The notes beneath the pieces were generated by a model. That model worked only from the letters and a program-made list of their open reading frames with translations, did no database searches and was not told the origin of the DNA. A stretch of DNA of 64,000 nt from Nemophila menziesii (taxonomy: Eukaryota > Streptophyta > Magnoliopsida > Boraginales > Hydrophyllaceae), in assembly GCA_029959085.1 (NCBI GenBank), contig JARWIR010000002.1:36977733-37041732 (forward strand), given 5' to 3'. Both the position numbers and the translations under genes were made by a program. Positions 35,136 to 48,034 of the stretch are shown here, piece after piece; the stretch's first letter is position 1; each line of letters begins with the position of its first letter.

Positions 35136-35592
35136 TGGTGTCGTCTAAGGTGTGATAAAAAGATATATAAAATAAGTGCAAATAAACACCCTAAGCTGAG
35201 CATGGTTCTGCAAGTATACAGATTGTATGCAAGTTTTAATGAATAAGTAGAATTCGTTCCTCAGGGACTACGAAGGTTAAGAAGAACTTATGCAAATATT
35301 CAAGTGCATATATGAGAGTTAAAATTATAATACGCAAGGGTAAAGAAGAGAAAGAAAGATATTTATTTGGTTTTTGAATAATAAAACTAAACTAATAAAT
35401 TAAAGACAGAAAATAATTAAAAGAAAAGAAGAGAGTATGAGAGTTTAGCATGAGTAATTAGCAAGTGATCCGCACTAGTTTGCCGTTCTAAACATGTAAG
35501 GGCGAATCATGTAGTATTTCAATGTTCGGTTTCAATTGCGCTAGGTATATAATTTTAGGGTTTACCTGTGTTAATAAGAACCTAATAATCTT
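35136..35592 (-). repeat. 5' LTR of the gag-only element, truncated
   Basis: It matches 28516 onward for about 400 bases, then stops at CCTAATAATCTT, where unit I' sequence begins. About 1 kb of LTR is missing. Confidence 0.8.
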
Positions 35593-36023
35593 CAGTAAAA
35601 ATGGTTGTGTGCCTTTATCATGTGGGTAATGGTTGTAATAATAAGGTATATTATTGAGTATATGTATTAAGGGAAGTACTTTGCTGTATATAAACTCATG
35701 GTTACCAGAAAAAAGTAATCATTGTTAATATATAGTGAGTAATAGTTGGTATTGGCCTTCTAATATACATTTTGTTATTGATTTGTTAGAATATTACCCT
35801 AAAAAGATTGACCTTATGCACATGTTCCTTCAAGACTTTAGCAGCTAATTATCTTGGAATCTCATCACTCTCTCTTTGATGTTGTTGACAATCTTGGAGA
35901 GAGTGATGAGTAATATTTTTAAAGTTGTCATAAAATTTGATGACTTGGTAAATTCTTGTTTGTTTTTTTCTTTTTTCATGTACCACCTCGTTGTAAATAT
36001 TATATATTTAATTTGTTCAACAG

Positions 36024-36185
36024 GTGAATCCTGGTGAGCAATTATTAAGGAATGAAGATATTGATATCGCACTTGAAGGAGTGATACAAATATTACATGT
36101 AAAGAGAGAAAATGAGGCACATGAAGCCAAGAAGTCAAAATAAGAACAAGAAATGGTCGCCCAAGAGGAGAAACAAACTGTTTAT
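36024..36185 (+). pseudogene. Gene X exon D (unit I')
   Basis: After TTCAACAG, the frame reads EQLLRNEDIDIALEGVIQIL and then has a stop (AAATAA) as in I. The promoter half of gene X is gone in this copy. Confidence 0.5.
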
Positions 36186-36602
36186 AATATAGATTGAGTA
36201 ATTCACAAAGAAATTATATGGTGTACTATTATTTTGCAAAGTATTTGTTATTTTATTATTTTACTTCAGATTTAAATTTAGCAAGAGTTGTGTAACTTTT
36301 ATTGTTTTTGAAAAGTAACTATAATTATCCAAAACCAGAGGGAATATATGTTCTTATCCATTGCGTGATAGAGCTATTACGCCATTGAGAATCATCCGCA
36401 GCTCCATCAGACGTAATAAAATGTATATGCAAGCGAAAAAGCTCTCAGCTCCTGCATTAACATCTTTTCCCAAATGGAAAAGTGCAGACAAGGTGTAGGT
36501 TATTAAAGTTACACCATGACCTCCATTACTCAGCAACTTGTTCCTTTATTATCCTATTAACATCAAATGTTTTTTTTAATTTCCCTACACCTTCTTTGAA
36601 TA

Positions 36603-36647
36603 ATATAGGGACTTGTATAATATCCAACCTTACACAAGTTCCTATAT
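36603..36647. repeat. Hairpin (unit I')
   Basis: ATATAGGGACTTGT / ACAAGTTCCTATAT, one mismatch in the stem. Same hairpin as at 13669. Confidence 0.65.
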
Positions 36648-36832
36648 TAGCCATTCAAAAATTCTCCTATTAGAATTTTTTTGATATAATACTTAATAAT
36701 AATGCTTCAAGGGAACCCATTTAGGAAATTATTCTAAATTTAATTTAAATATATTACTTAAGGCTAGTTCATTCACAATTTTATGATGTATAATTAACAT
36801 AGATGTCCGAGCATACTTGGTGACAATAAATT

Positions 36833-38012
36833 TTTACTTAAGAAGAGAGTCAAAATCTCACTTCAAACTATTCAAATACATATCATACCGACCCTAAGAT
36901 TACATTATGCCCGAAAAGACCTTAGGATTACTAATTACGTGGTTAAGTAAGAATAAAGCGATTAGGAAGTAAATAAGTATACCATTGGATACTATGATAG
37001 GTTAACACCCTATAGCCACCATATCAGCATAAGTGAAAGTCAATCCTTCTTGCATTGTAAAACTAATATAATCTTGAACTTATAATGTGTTAGATTGTTT
37101 GTATTATTTCTTAGATATTATTATATGACACTTTTTAGGATAATTCTTTGGGATCATTCATTATTTTCTATTCTTCTTCTTTTATTAGTTTGATTCAGAT
37201 TCCTAGTTTAGTTCTTATTTTATCGGGATGACAACACTTTGAGTTGGCGGGTATTGGTCTTTTTTGTGATAGAGTAATCGCATCACGAGACATCTTTTTA
37301 GGGGTATTTAGGACTTATTTAAAGGATTTCTCCCTAATATTTGACGTTTTATGATTTCTAATCTCGTTTTGGCTTTTACGTTCTTTTACAGTTTATATGT
37401 GTTAATTGTCTACTAACGAGCATACGTTAGGTACTTGTACGATACGATACCATGATACATGATAAGAATTCTAGAAAACTAGATTCGTCCCCAAAGTCAC
37501 GTCGTTAGAAGATAGCTAATAAGGTAAGAGACTTTAGCGCCGATAATTCACGTAGATGTCACTCAAAAGAGGTCTCTAGTGGTGTTATTTAGAAGCCTAA
37601 GATACCGAGAAGGGAGATAGGAAGAATTTAGAATTTCGACTATTGCATATTTATCCGTTCACCTTTAAACAATAACATAAAGTCAATACTAGCGGGGATT
37701 ACGTGCGATTTCTTGACCTATACTTTTCGCATTGTACTCTTAGTTAATTGCATTTTATAGTTTAATTATAATTTAGCTTAATTTATTTTTTAATTGCATC
37801 TTTAGTTCTTTAATATAAAATCCCAATACATATTTACTATCTTTTATTTATAGTTTCACACCTCATTCTAAAACACTTACGAAAACACATCAAAAATTAA
37901 CAATCATTATCCATTTTGAGATGATAACTCTTTATACTTACTATTTATTACTTGCCGACGATCTGTACACTTGCAGGTAGTAGCTCTTTTGAGGTGCCGA
38001 TTATTTTATCCA
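36833..38012 (+). mobile_element. Gypsy 3' end plus LTR (unit I')
   Basis: A longer version of 13845-14825. It starts with AAGAGAGTCAAAATCTCACTTC, matching 30.3-30.4 kb on the opposite strand, continues to the purine tract, and has the LTR at 37265-38012 (TGTGATAGAG...TTTATCCA, about 750 bp). Confidence 0.7.
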
Positions 38013-38013
38013 C

Positions 38014-38040
38014 CTTGGAGGACTACATATGTCCTCCAAG
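38014..38040. repeat. Palindrome next to LTR end
   Basis: CTTGGAGGAC-TACATAT-GTCCTCCAAG: perfect 10-bp arms, 7-base centre, starting two bases after the LTR end. Reduced in I and shifted in V (about 59895-59932). Confidence 0.75.
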
Positions 38041-38220
38041 GACTGGTCAATTTAATTGTCGTGGTGGGTGATAAAGTGTCGTGGGTTTGTTCTATATATG
38101 GGTCTTGACCATCATCCAAGATATACTCAACAAAGTCAAATAAAATGCAATTAAGAGAAAGAATGATAATTTTCTAAGTTCTTTTTTATATGTTTGTTCA
38201 GTCTTACCATCGAATGATTA

Positions 38221-38304
38221 TTATACACTAATGGAGTTGTAATTCTTTATAAATATTTTATTAATGTACAACATAAAAATTATTTACAACTCCATTAGTA
38301 TATA
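38221..38304. repeat. Foldback (unit I')
   Basis: Copy of 15006-15092 with a few arm mismatches. Confidence 0.65.
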
Positions 38305-38602
38305 TATATTCTGATATGTTTAGTCCAAAAATTAAGATTTTAGTTTGAAATTTATAAATGATAAGAGACTGAGGTATGTGTATACTGGAGAGGCCATGAT
38401 CCTCCTAAATTTAGAAAAAGTAAAATTTCATCCCTATAATTATATTTTTTTTGTAAAAAAATTACTATGAATCATGTTTCCCTTAAATTTAGCAAACGTA
38501 AAATTCTACTCCTATAAATTAAAAAAAAATTCACTATGGTTTACCTTTTGATATTTTGAATATCTAATATCTAATTTTAATTAGTTTTCATATATTTGAT
38601 AT

Positions 38603-38812
38603 TTGATTCATGTCTCAATCTCTTTTTTGGATTATAAATATAAGGTCGTTTTTATTTTTTTGTTTAACACCGTTTTCCTTGTCCACGATGCAAAAATGCA
38701 TACTTTGAACCTAGCGAACAAGGCCAGTCGTGAAATGTGTCTACACCTCCTCTCGAAGCCACCTTCTTTCGATGATATATTCATCATCGCCATATATGAA
38801 TGCTTAGGTTAA
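38603..38812 (+). CDS. Hypothetical 69-aa ORF, unit I'
   Basis: Counterpart of 15392-15601, same length, few changes (for example HDEKM to HDAKM, PPYFDATF to PPSFDDIF). Unrecognised. Confidence 0.25.
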   Translation: MIHVSISFLDYKYKVVFIFLFNTVFLVHDAKMHTLNLANKASREMCLHLLSKPPSFDDIFIIAIYECLG

Positions 38813-40924
38813 CCCCCCCTCTCTCTTTGATATTAAAGTGAATAAATATAGTGATTTTTTTATTTAGCCGATAATTTACTTAATTATAATATATTAATGG
38901 AGATGTAACCAACTTCTATCGTGGACATTTTTATAAATAATTATGATATACTCGAAATCTCTAATGTTTAATCAATTATAGTAACCACAAATCAAAAGTA
39001 TATTATATGTATTAGATTTGGATAGTTTGAAATATACATATACTAGATATTACCCGTGCCCGTGCGAAAAATAAAAACTTGTGTGGGCTTGCATCTTTCT
39101 TCTAATATCTGAATATTCAAACATTGCGATAAGTGCTTATAGTGTTGCAATATGATTACATAACCCAAATAATTAGTTGATAAAGCTGAGGTTGATATTT
39201 ATCTTGTTAAATCACGGGTATATTTATCTATTTTACTCAAAATAGAGGGATTTGGTTTGATACATGCAATACATAAAAGACATGACAAGAGAGAAAGGGC
39301 ATATGGATGTCATAAAAAAGGTCTTTCTTTTTGCCCGAAGCAATAATAAAATATCACGATTTGAGTATTTATTTTAAGCTATATTCAAATTATTTGAAGT
39401 GTTTCTAACTCATTACATCTTAACAAGATACATATAATATATAATCGTTTTTAGAACTTAGCACAACGTTTTAGAGATTAAGATGTGATAAAGTCTATGT
39501 TATAGATGGAATACCCGATCATTAAATTTAGTAACCAGAATAGTGAATAGAAGCAGAAAATTAAATAAATGTAATTTTTTTCTTAAATAGTCGATCAAGT
39601 TCATCCTCATTGCTATCTAAAGATTCTTGACCATTTCCATACCTACTTATCAAAATTATTTGCCGCAGGAAACAAATGATATGATATTCAATTGTAACTG
39701 TAGTTGCAGGTCTATACCTGAATTGTTCAATTCCGGAAATGATTTATTAATTTAATATATCTAATTATATGGTTATGGTTTTTTTAATCAAGGGTAATTA
39801 TTCTATATTTTAATAATTTGTGTTGTAGAAAAAATTTAAAAGTTATATGTGTATGACATAAAGAACTTGATCGTGGTGTCCCTACTTATCTTCCAATGAG
39901 CCAAAAGAGTGTTATTTCATGAACAAAGTAAATATTTTATTTTTGTAATAACTTTTTTGGTCAAGTTTATACATTTCTCAAAGGCAATAAAATATACGCA
40001 TGTTACATTTTATTCAAGAAACAACTTAACATTTTATAACTAAAAGATATGCCAGCCAATTCTATATAGTATATACCCATATGTCTGACTAAAATGTAAT
40101 GTCATATGTTTTTTCTAAAGGTTCTCATAGTTTTGAGGTTAACCCCATAAACGAAACACCAAAAATATACAAAAATGATGTTCTTGAAATACTCTCGTTA
40201 AAAGTGGCGCGTAAAAAAATGTGGGACTCGTATACTTATCATATTATTATATGAATTACAAAATATCACCTGAATAGCAAGATAAGCCGCCATACACATA
40301 CAATTTCAGAGAAAACATAAATACACTAAGGTGCCATGCATCGTGACATGATCTAAAAAAGTGGATATTAATCATCTAGTAGGTTCAGGTTGACATTTGG
40401 CGCTAATTTCACCATTTGTTGTAAAATTTGACTCAACATCTCCAAATACAGCGGATATACAAAATATAGCATGATAATGACACCAGAAACACACACAATT
40501 GTACCTTAAATTTTAGCTTGAACTTCTGTTGTTAACATATTTGATCTTTGTGTATTGCATCTAAGATAGATATTGTTTACGACATTAAACAAAATATAAG
40601 GACTATAATCAAATATATTGTGTAATGATCCATCATTACGGCTAATACGAACAGGAATACTGGAATTACAGGTTGTATAGCTGCAGCACATGCTGGATTT
40701 GTGTAGCTCCGATGATGATTTTAAACTTTTACTAAGTAAACACTAAAGAATTGAAGAAGTACAAACTTACCATGTTAATCCATGAAAGAAGAAAGATAAT
40801 AAGAAGCGTTTATTTATTGAATTTTGTCCAAATAACCTGAAACAGACATTCTCTTTTAGGACAATTTATAATTTTATGTCTATGTAAAAAATATGACCAT
40901 CAATTCATTTTAGTCTTACTGACG

Positions 40925-41310
40925 GGTACCTATCTTACGCAAGAATTGCATGATAAATTCCTATTTTAGGCAAATAATGTACTATATGTGTCTACATTAC
41001 TCAAAGACTGTACCAGGTACCTATACTACGCTAAAATTGCATGATAAGTCCCTATGTTATGCAAAAACCACACCAGATCTTTATACTATGCAAAAAAATG
41101 CATCTTCTGCATAGTTTAGGGAACTATTTTGAAACTATTGCATAATATAGGGACGCATAGTGCAGATTTTTCATAGATACTATAGGGACCTGCATTGCAA
41201 TTTTTACATAATATAAGGTCGCATAACATAGTTTAGGTGATCTATAGAGTGATTTTCACATAATATAGAGCATACAGTGCAATTTCTGCATATTATAGGA
41301 ACATGTAGAG
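40925..41310. repeat. Motif array (unit I', gene Y side)
   Basis: Copy of 17705-18115 with the same head-to-head arrangement of motifs. Confidence 0.6.
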
Positions 41311-41339
41311 CAAATATCTAAAAAATGGGTAGTACAAAC

Positions 41340-41522
41340 CCGTTTTACTTTAACTTCACCATTAGAACCAGCTGTTTTTTGAAACACAACTTCCTGATAT
41401 TTTCTCATAGATTCCATTTCCAAATCACAGTAATTAGCTTCCATTTCATCCAATAATTTCTTTTCTAAATATAAACCCAATTGATGCATGATAGCTTTTT
41501 CAAACCTTGTTCCAAACCTTCT
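41340..41522 (-). pseudogene. Gene Y 61-codon exon (unit I')
   Basis: 183 bases, open, with a CAG acceptor on its 5' side and CGG|GTTTGT at its 3' end. It reads RRFGTRFEKAIMHQLGLYLE and SMRKYQEVVFQKTAGSNGEV. Many differences from the unit I copy (such as K to E, D to E, N to K) change single residues without breaking the frame. Family not recognised. Confidence 0.4.
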
Positions 41523-44500
41523 CTGTTTCATTTTGAGATTAACTAACAAAGCAGTTCGTGTATAATAGCCACTGTCCACCCGTGAGTATATCTTCGTAAG
41601 GTGAAATGTAAGGCTAATTTTGACATTCTTCAGCCCAAATTGGTCCATAAACTATCTCTTTTTTACTGATTTACTCCTCAAACGTCTTTGCCATACGACG
41701 CTTTAACGTTAAAAATCTGACATAACAGGGACTAATGAGGGGGACAAAAATGTAGGTCGAGGACCATTTGCTAGTAAATATATTTCGAGAACCAATTGAG
41801 TTTTTTTACGTGGATTGCACCTAAAAATCCTCAAGAATCTCCACAGCTAAATTTCTTGAGGTATCCATGGTGCTAAAACACCCAACCAAATATCAATGAG
41901 CACACATGATGATTTAGCCTATAAACAGAAATATTAACTTGAAATGTTCGTGAGAATGAAAACAATTACCGTGGATTAATTCTCAATTCATATCACACAA
42001 AATGATAGAACGAAATAAAAATGCTCACCTTAATCTAAATATGTTAAAAGTATATCTCCAATCACACATTAATCTCCATTCTTACAAAAATATCCGTATA
42101 AACCAATACTTCAAACATTAATCTAAACTAAATTTTTAGTATCTAAAAAAGCATGTCGTACAAACCGTTCCAGAATTTACTACAATCTTGTTGTAATTTT
42201 TTCTACTCTTTATACCATAGAATGTAGGAGAAGTGCACCTTGGTGTCTACTCAGCTTTGCCTTTCCAAAATTGTTAACTGGAATAAACATTACCCAAGAT
42301 TAGAACAAACTAAAAAGAATGTTATGGGTTGTAAACAAAAAATAAATTTAAATATTTGATAATTGTAGAAAAGTTTCTTTTAAAATTAACTTTTTCTGAA
42401 ACAATTGAATAAATCTGGACCTTGAACCCAATTGAAAATATTGAGAATTTTGATTCACTTAATTGAAAATGTAAACGGTCTTGGGTGAGCTAATTCGCAT
42501 AGAGTTTCCTTCAAAAAATGTAAATGGTGGATGTGAGAATAACGTCAATTGCATAGTTTGTATAAAAATATCATAATTATACCTGAATTTTGGTTCTTCG
42601 ATTGTTGTTGATGGTGTAGCCAAGCTCCGTTGATGATGGTGTAGTGTAAGACCAAACTGCTCTCTCAATTAGTTGAGCCAAATGGATATTTACTGCAAAA
42701 TAATTAAAAAAAATGCAGTGTATGACCAAATTTCTTACTCCATGGTCATAATAAATTTTACAAAAAAATTGCTCACTCCATCTGTAAAAAAATAATTATA
42801 AAATACAGTATAACACCAAATTACTCACTCTAGCAGTAAAAAGCTATTCTCATCGTATCACTTCAAAGGTAAAAGGCTTCCACCGCGTATCACTTCTCCC
42901 CTGAAAAATTGTAGAAGTGATGAGATTAGGTTAAATTAAATAAGAGTTTCAATTGTAAAAATTAATTTTTTACCTTTTCTGGGTTCTTCCATTGTTGATA
43001 ACTTAGTACCCAGAACAGTGGTTTTCTTGAGAGCAGTTTGGTGAGAAGGTGACTGTTGATATGTTTGTGGAACTAAAATGGCGCTTTGATCCCACTATTT
43101 CATCTCCCTTTAATTAATTTTTCACCTCTTGATTTAGTTTTTTTGATTGTTGATGGCGTAGCCAAGCCAGGTTGATGATAATGGACAATGATCCTGAGTA
43201 GTAGCGGTTTTCTTGTGTAGGAGAGAGAGGCTTGGTGGACGAGTTTGAAGAGTTGTCCAATCCTAGCCAAGCCGTGTTGATGAAGGTGAAGAATGGTCCC
43301 CTATTAGGGGGCGATGATAATGGTGGTGGTGAATGGTTCTCCAGCGGCAACGGTTGTGAATATAGTAGAGAATGATGGGGAATTGTTCTTCGATTGGTGA
43401 TGGGGCAGCAGTTTTATGTTGTAAGAGAGCTCGCGGTGGAAACAAGCGTGAGTGAATGTGATGAAAAATCTGATCTTCTAGTGAAACTTAGATCTACAAC
43501 CATGTGGAACCCTTTTTTGATGTTGTAAGGCTGAGAACTCCGATTTTCCATGGCTGGATCCTTATTACACAATCACAACTCCATTAGATCCATAACAAGA
43601 ATAAACATAGTCGTCAGAGGGTATGACTTATATTTTAGCCACCATGAAACACCATTTCCAATGGTTGGGGTGGGTTGGAGAGAGGGGAGAGTATAAAGAG
43701 TGATTTAAGATATGTAGGTGAGAAATATGATATATGTGTATTTATTGTGTGATTTAGTATGTATAGTGAGTAAAAAACATTAGCACTTAAAACGTGTAGT
43801 GTGGGAAATAATGTTATAGTGTTAAATATTATATTTGATCTTTAATAATAACAATAGGTTGGATGAGGGTGCTTCGGTCTGGAAGGGATAGGTTTCAAGG
43901 CCCGTTGGGTGAAAATCTATAGTTGTACCATGTACAAACCCTGCACCCACAATCCCAACTCCTAAAGATCCAGACATCGCTATTCTCGATTGCAACCCAA
44001 ACTGACAAAATAATCACAAACTAAAATACAAATTAAATAATGATTATAGCTAGGTCGATATTAAATGTGTAACATTTCTTCTAACTTTAGGCCAATACTA
44101 TATTTTCTTACTAAATTGAGTAAATACCCCTATGCCCCCATACTTTTTCTTAATCGTTAGCTTACCCCTTATTTTTTATAAAGTGTAAATTTACCCCTTA
44201 TTGTTTCAAAATGTGTTTGTCTACCCCCTATGGACGGATTCCAGCCATTATCTATATTAAGTTAGGGCGCGACGCATGTGCAAGTATTTAATTATTTTTT
44301 ATTATTATAAACATTTTAAATCATTTAAAAATTAAACTTTTATTTTATTTATAAAAACAAAAAGAAATCGTGTACTTCACACTCATATTAGGAAAAAGCT
44401 AAAAAGAAATCTCTTCAACTGCTGCATCCACCTGAAGCCAAGCTCGTCCCAGAAGTAAACTGGTGGCCACCAAAAAAAATCTCACTGAAGTTGATCATTG

Positions 44501-44571
44501 ACTACCGAAATTGACCAACATTGACCGTTGGAGTTGACTGACAAGCAACCGTGGTGGTGATAAAATACATA

Positions 44572-44830
44572 CTCCCCCGTCCCAAATACAATCTCCACTT
44601 AGCTTTTCAAACAGATTAAGAAAAGGAATAATTACATACACCATTACAGAATAACTCCTCATAAAATGTCTTAATATTTTAAATATGTATTTGAAGTATA
44701 AATTTTAATTTCTTAATAAGAGTAATAACGAAAATAGTTGGAAAAAAGTGTCTTGATATTCTAAATGGACAATATTTTTAGGACACCATATTTAGTAAGT
44801 GAACATTATTTTTAGGACGGATAGAATAAT
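44572..44830. mobile_element. Stowaway-like MITE (unit II')
   Basis: CTCCCCCGTCCCAAATACAATCTCC start, GGACGGATAGAATAA end. Third copy at the same place in the unit. Confidence 0.6.
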
Positions 44831-44926
44831 TGTTTTGTATTATTATTTTTCATATAAAGACATTTTGATTAAAAAAAATTAATATAAAAAAAATTATTTG
44901 CTTAGCCTAATTTTAGAATACATTGT

Positions 44927-45211
44927 ATGGAAGGAGATGCACAAGTATTAGATAGGAAGAGATAAGAACCACAAGAGGAGATAACCATCTTCTCTGACAA
45001 CCTTGAAATAATTCATGGTATCAAGTAGGTGTCGGCAGTCAGATGGAGGCTCGGACCATGGATCAAGCAGATCAAGAAGGTGGCAACAATAGTTTGTCTG
45101 GTTTGTCCGCAATGGTTTAATGGTCAAGCAGACATTCTAGCAAAAGAAGCCAGACACAGGGCATCGAGGGAACAAGATTCATTGACAAATGTGGTATGTC
45201 AATTTTCCTAA
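44927..45211 (+). pseudogene. RNase H-like fragment (unit II')
   Basis: Matches 21962-22270 but has an early stop (CAAGTAGGTG region) and loses about ten residues before PQWFNGQADILAKEARHRA. The Ala-Asp of the family motif (NGQADILAKEA) is better kept here than in II. Confidence 0.55.
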
Positions 45212-45269
45212 CTAGAAATATGTTAATTTTCGATGTAGTTATCTAAAATTTCTTAGGCGTAGAAAAAAT

Positions 45270-46705
45270 ACGTTGGGTCTAAAATTATCCCAATAAAAAG
45301 AGAATATTACTTTTAGAAGCACAAGAAACCAAAAATTTCTTTAGAAAATCCTAACTAAAAAATCATTCTAATAAAGTCCTTAGTTTGATTTTTTAGTTAG
45401 ATTTTTTACCCTTATACCCCTACTCAGTTTTTAATCGGTACATACCAACATTTTTTATTTTGGTATAGACCAATATTTATTTGTTTGGACCGTACCAATT
45501 TCTTGGTTTTGGTATGTACCAAATGCTATATATGTTTGTTTTTACGTTTCAGGGTCCTTAATAGTATTTTTCTAAACTTATGGAGGGCTTTTTGTCATGC
45601 CCAATGTTAATGTCCGGATTTATTTAGAAAACCGATCTAAGATTTTGTCGAGATTCACCCATTTGTATGCGCCAAACAAAGTTTTTCCCGCAAAAATACT
45701 TCACATATCTATTAACGATATCTTTTTTCATGATAAAAACGAATTGATACATTTCAAACACATCAATTTAATATATTCCAAAGAGATCTAAATCTAGATC
45801 TAAAACGAAACAAATAGACTTCTTTTTACAAAAAATATTGGAATTAAAAAAAAACAGAAACCAGAGTAAAAAAATTAAAGCAAACTCTTCGCACGTGCTT
45901 GGACTATTAAAATCGGAAGGGGTGGAGACGGGATCTAATAAAACCTGATGGGTGGAGATGGTATCTATTAAAATCGGTATCGGGTGTGGAACCCGTGTTT
46001 GGAATGTGTTGTCCTTTTTTGTTGTTGAAGAATGAATCCATCATATTTGAAATTCATGAAGTAAAATTGGCTTTGTGGAGAAATGAATCCATCATATTGA
46101 AAAGTTACTAAGGGAAATTGGTCTCGTGTAACCTTTATAGCCAAGAAATGAATGATTTGGAAATTTGCGAATTTAGTAATACGTTGAGAGCCATGGTGTA
46201 CAAGGAGAGTTTACTTTCTCGTACTTGGCTTCACCGCAAAGATCTAGTGTGACGCCGACGAACATCGTGGTTTCGTCAGTTTTGGTGATTGGTGCAGTTC
46301 CGGCGAGAGACTAGGCCAATAACGGTCGAGGAGTACCTGACCTTGTGCATCGTGAGAGATGGATGCGGGGTTCTGCTGGTGGAGACAGGCGAAGCACCAA
46401 ATCAGAGAAGGAGTACAACATTGGGTGAGTGAGGGAAGACTGCTTTCCAGACGACGGTGTTAAGAGCAGTGCGCCGGAAATGGTTTAGGGGCGGGTTTGT
46501 CATGCTTGCGTCGCGTTGGAGATAGATTGTGAGAAAGGGCTTTGGTGAGGTATGATAAAAAACAAATCCTAATAGGTTTTTTTTTATCTTTTTCTTTTTA
46601 CTAGTAGTAGCAATAGTATTGGTATTGGAGAACTTTTTGGGATTTTTTATTGTTTCTTGTTAGGATTTAATGGATTAATTAAGTAAGAATTTTATGAGTA
46701 TTGTA
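45270..46705. other. II-specific insert (unit II')
   Basis: Counterpart of 22330-23845, including the GGTACATACC/GGTATGTACC motifs, the reduced 24-bp repeat and the GC-rich island (about 46250-46530). The small frame 45597-45791 corresponds to 22652-22894. Confidence 0.45.
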
Positions 46706-46800
46706 AATATTATATGGGCCTTTATAAATAATTGATCCAAATAGAAAATCAGGTTATTGTTCGATGGATGGAGGAGGCTTGTCCAAAAAAATGGTTCTCA

Positions 46801-46882
46801 ACAAAAAAGAAAAAAGAAAATAGGAAAAAGAAAATAGAAAAAAGAAAAAAGAAAAAAGAAAAAAAAGAAAAAAAAAGAAAGA
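46801..46882. repeat. A/G-rich simple repeat (expanded)
   Basis: AAAAAG-type repeat about twice as long as in unit II. It creates a spurious lysine-rich frame. Confidence 0.85.
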
Positions 46883-47087
46883 TAAATATTTTATTAATAT
46901 ATAAAATGCTTAGTCAACTCGTCATTTCATTACCCTACGCTTAATTCTCTTACTTACCTAACGAATCGCTTCAGAAGCAAAATCATCAAGTCGGCTCCGC
47001 CGTCAAATACTCCAAATCTCAAGTTGGATACTCCACGTCCCAAGTTGGGATTAGCTGTCGTCTTTTTTAGATAACCACCTCGTTCAT

Positions 47088-47094
47088 TATATAT
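47088..47094 (+). promoter_or_regulatory. TATA box (unit II')
   Basis: GTTCATTATATATGCGCTCTTC, same position as in the other units. The motif array 47135-47365 follows. Confidence 0.5.
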
Positions 47095-48034
47095 GCGCTC
47101 TTCTGTGGCATATCTTCTCTGTTCCTCCTTATAGGTAATTCTAATTAATAAATCAATATTTTTGCAAAATATTGATTATTTTGCGTAATATAGGGACCTA
47201 TATTGCAATTAATTCAATTTTTTTTGTTATTTTGAATATTATAGGGACTTATTATATAATTAGTTCAAAATATAGGCTATTTTGCATTTATAGGGACCTA
47301 TAAATCCCGAAATATAGGAACCTATGATGAAATTTTGTAAAATATAGGAATTTTTATGGTAATAAACTTACACGGCCACTGAACCCCTGGTCTCCCAACA
47401 AAAACTCCCTACTCAGCCTATGTAAGTTACTAATAGTTCTTTTTATTGACTTAAGTTAAGAATAACTATCATCTTCCATTATCTTTCACCAACTCAGTGA
47501 AGAAGGTGAGGTTTCTCAGCTCACTAAGGGCATTTTCTATGTTATACTATTGTGTGTGTATATATATGCATAACAGTATACTGGTGATAAGCCAATTAAA
47601 TACAAACATATTAAATATAAACATAAGCTTATATAAGTATAAAATCTAGATTAAATCTAATTGATCATTAATTTTACCTATTTACTAAATTAGAAAAAAA
47701 ATGTTAACATAGATTTGATACTTTTAAATTTTATATTCTGCCTAGGTCAATCTACACGGGTCAAGAATAAGGTCAATGACCATGTCATTTCAATTTTCCA
47801 TCAACAATACTAAGTATGATGGTAAGATTTAGTAATTGATCTTGTTGTACAATATATGTTTTTGCTATATATACTTATTATGTAATACATGAAAGAAAGT
47901 TTGATGTAAATTATTCTTGGTTTTTTTAATAGGTCACTATTCCTGATTCTACTGGGAGCAAATCTCCTGCTCCGATCTCGCGAACCCAAGATGGGAATCA
48001 GCCGTGACGATATACAAAGACAGATGATGGATGC

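Larger units (their letters stand above)
28516..35592 (-). mobile_element. Athila-like gypsy element with gag but no pol (TR-GAG-like)
   Basis: On the minus strand: a truncated 5' LTR (35592-35136), a primer site like tRNA-Asp (35129-35112), a gag region (34990-33198), a 3' region of about 3.1 kb (33197-29992), a purine tract (29991-29976) and a full 3' LTR (29975-28516). RT, RNase H and integrase motifs are all absent. The sequence passes from the gag end straight to the post-pol linker shared with the element at 6.6 kb. That fits the plant non-autonomous class with terminal repeats and only gag. The right end is cut off where unit I' begins mid-unit, so a deletion has removed the outer part of the 5' LTR and the start of I'. 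Confidence 0.8.
35593..43925 (+). repeat. Composite repeat unit I' (left part missing)
   Basis: It begins at the position equal to about 12650 in unit I and then follows unit I to its end, with small indels. It retains a gypsy segment (36833-37020) lost from I. The leader, MITE, promoter and gene X exons A-C are missing, removed together with the gypsy 5' LTR end. 38813-40500 and 41525-43110 hold no recognised gene beyond the Y exons. Confidence 0.85.

Noticed and set aside
42459..43445. Proline/histidine-rich minus-strand frames
   Set aside because: They overlap the possible 5' exon of gene Y but differ between I and I' by frameshifts. Not strong enough for a separate gene call.
46732..46944. 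Lysine-rich 70-aa open frame
   Set aside because: It is produced by the expanded AAAAG simple repeat and is not kept in unit II.
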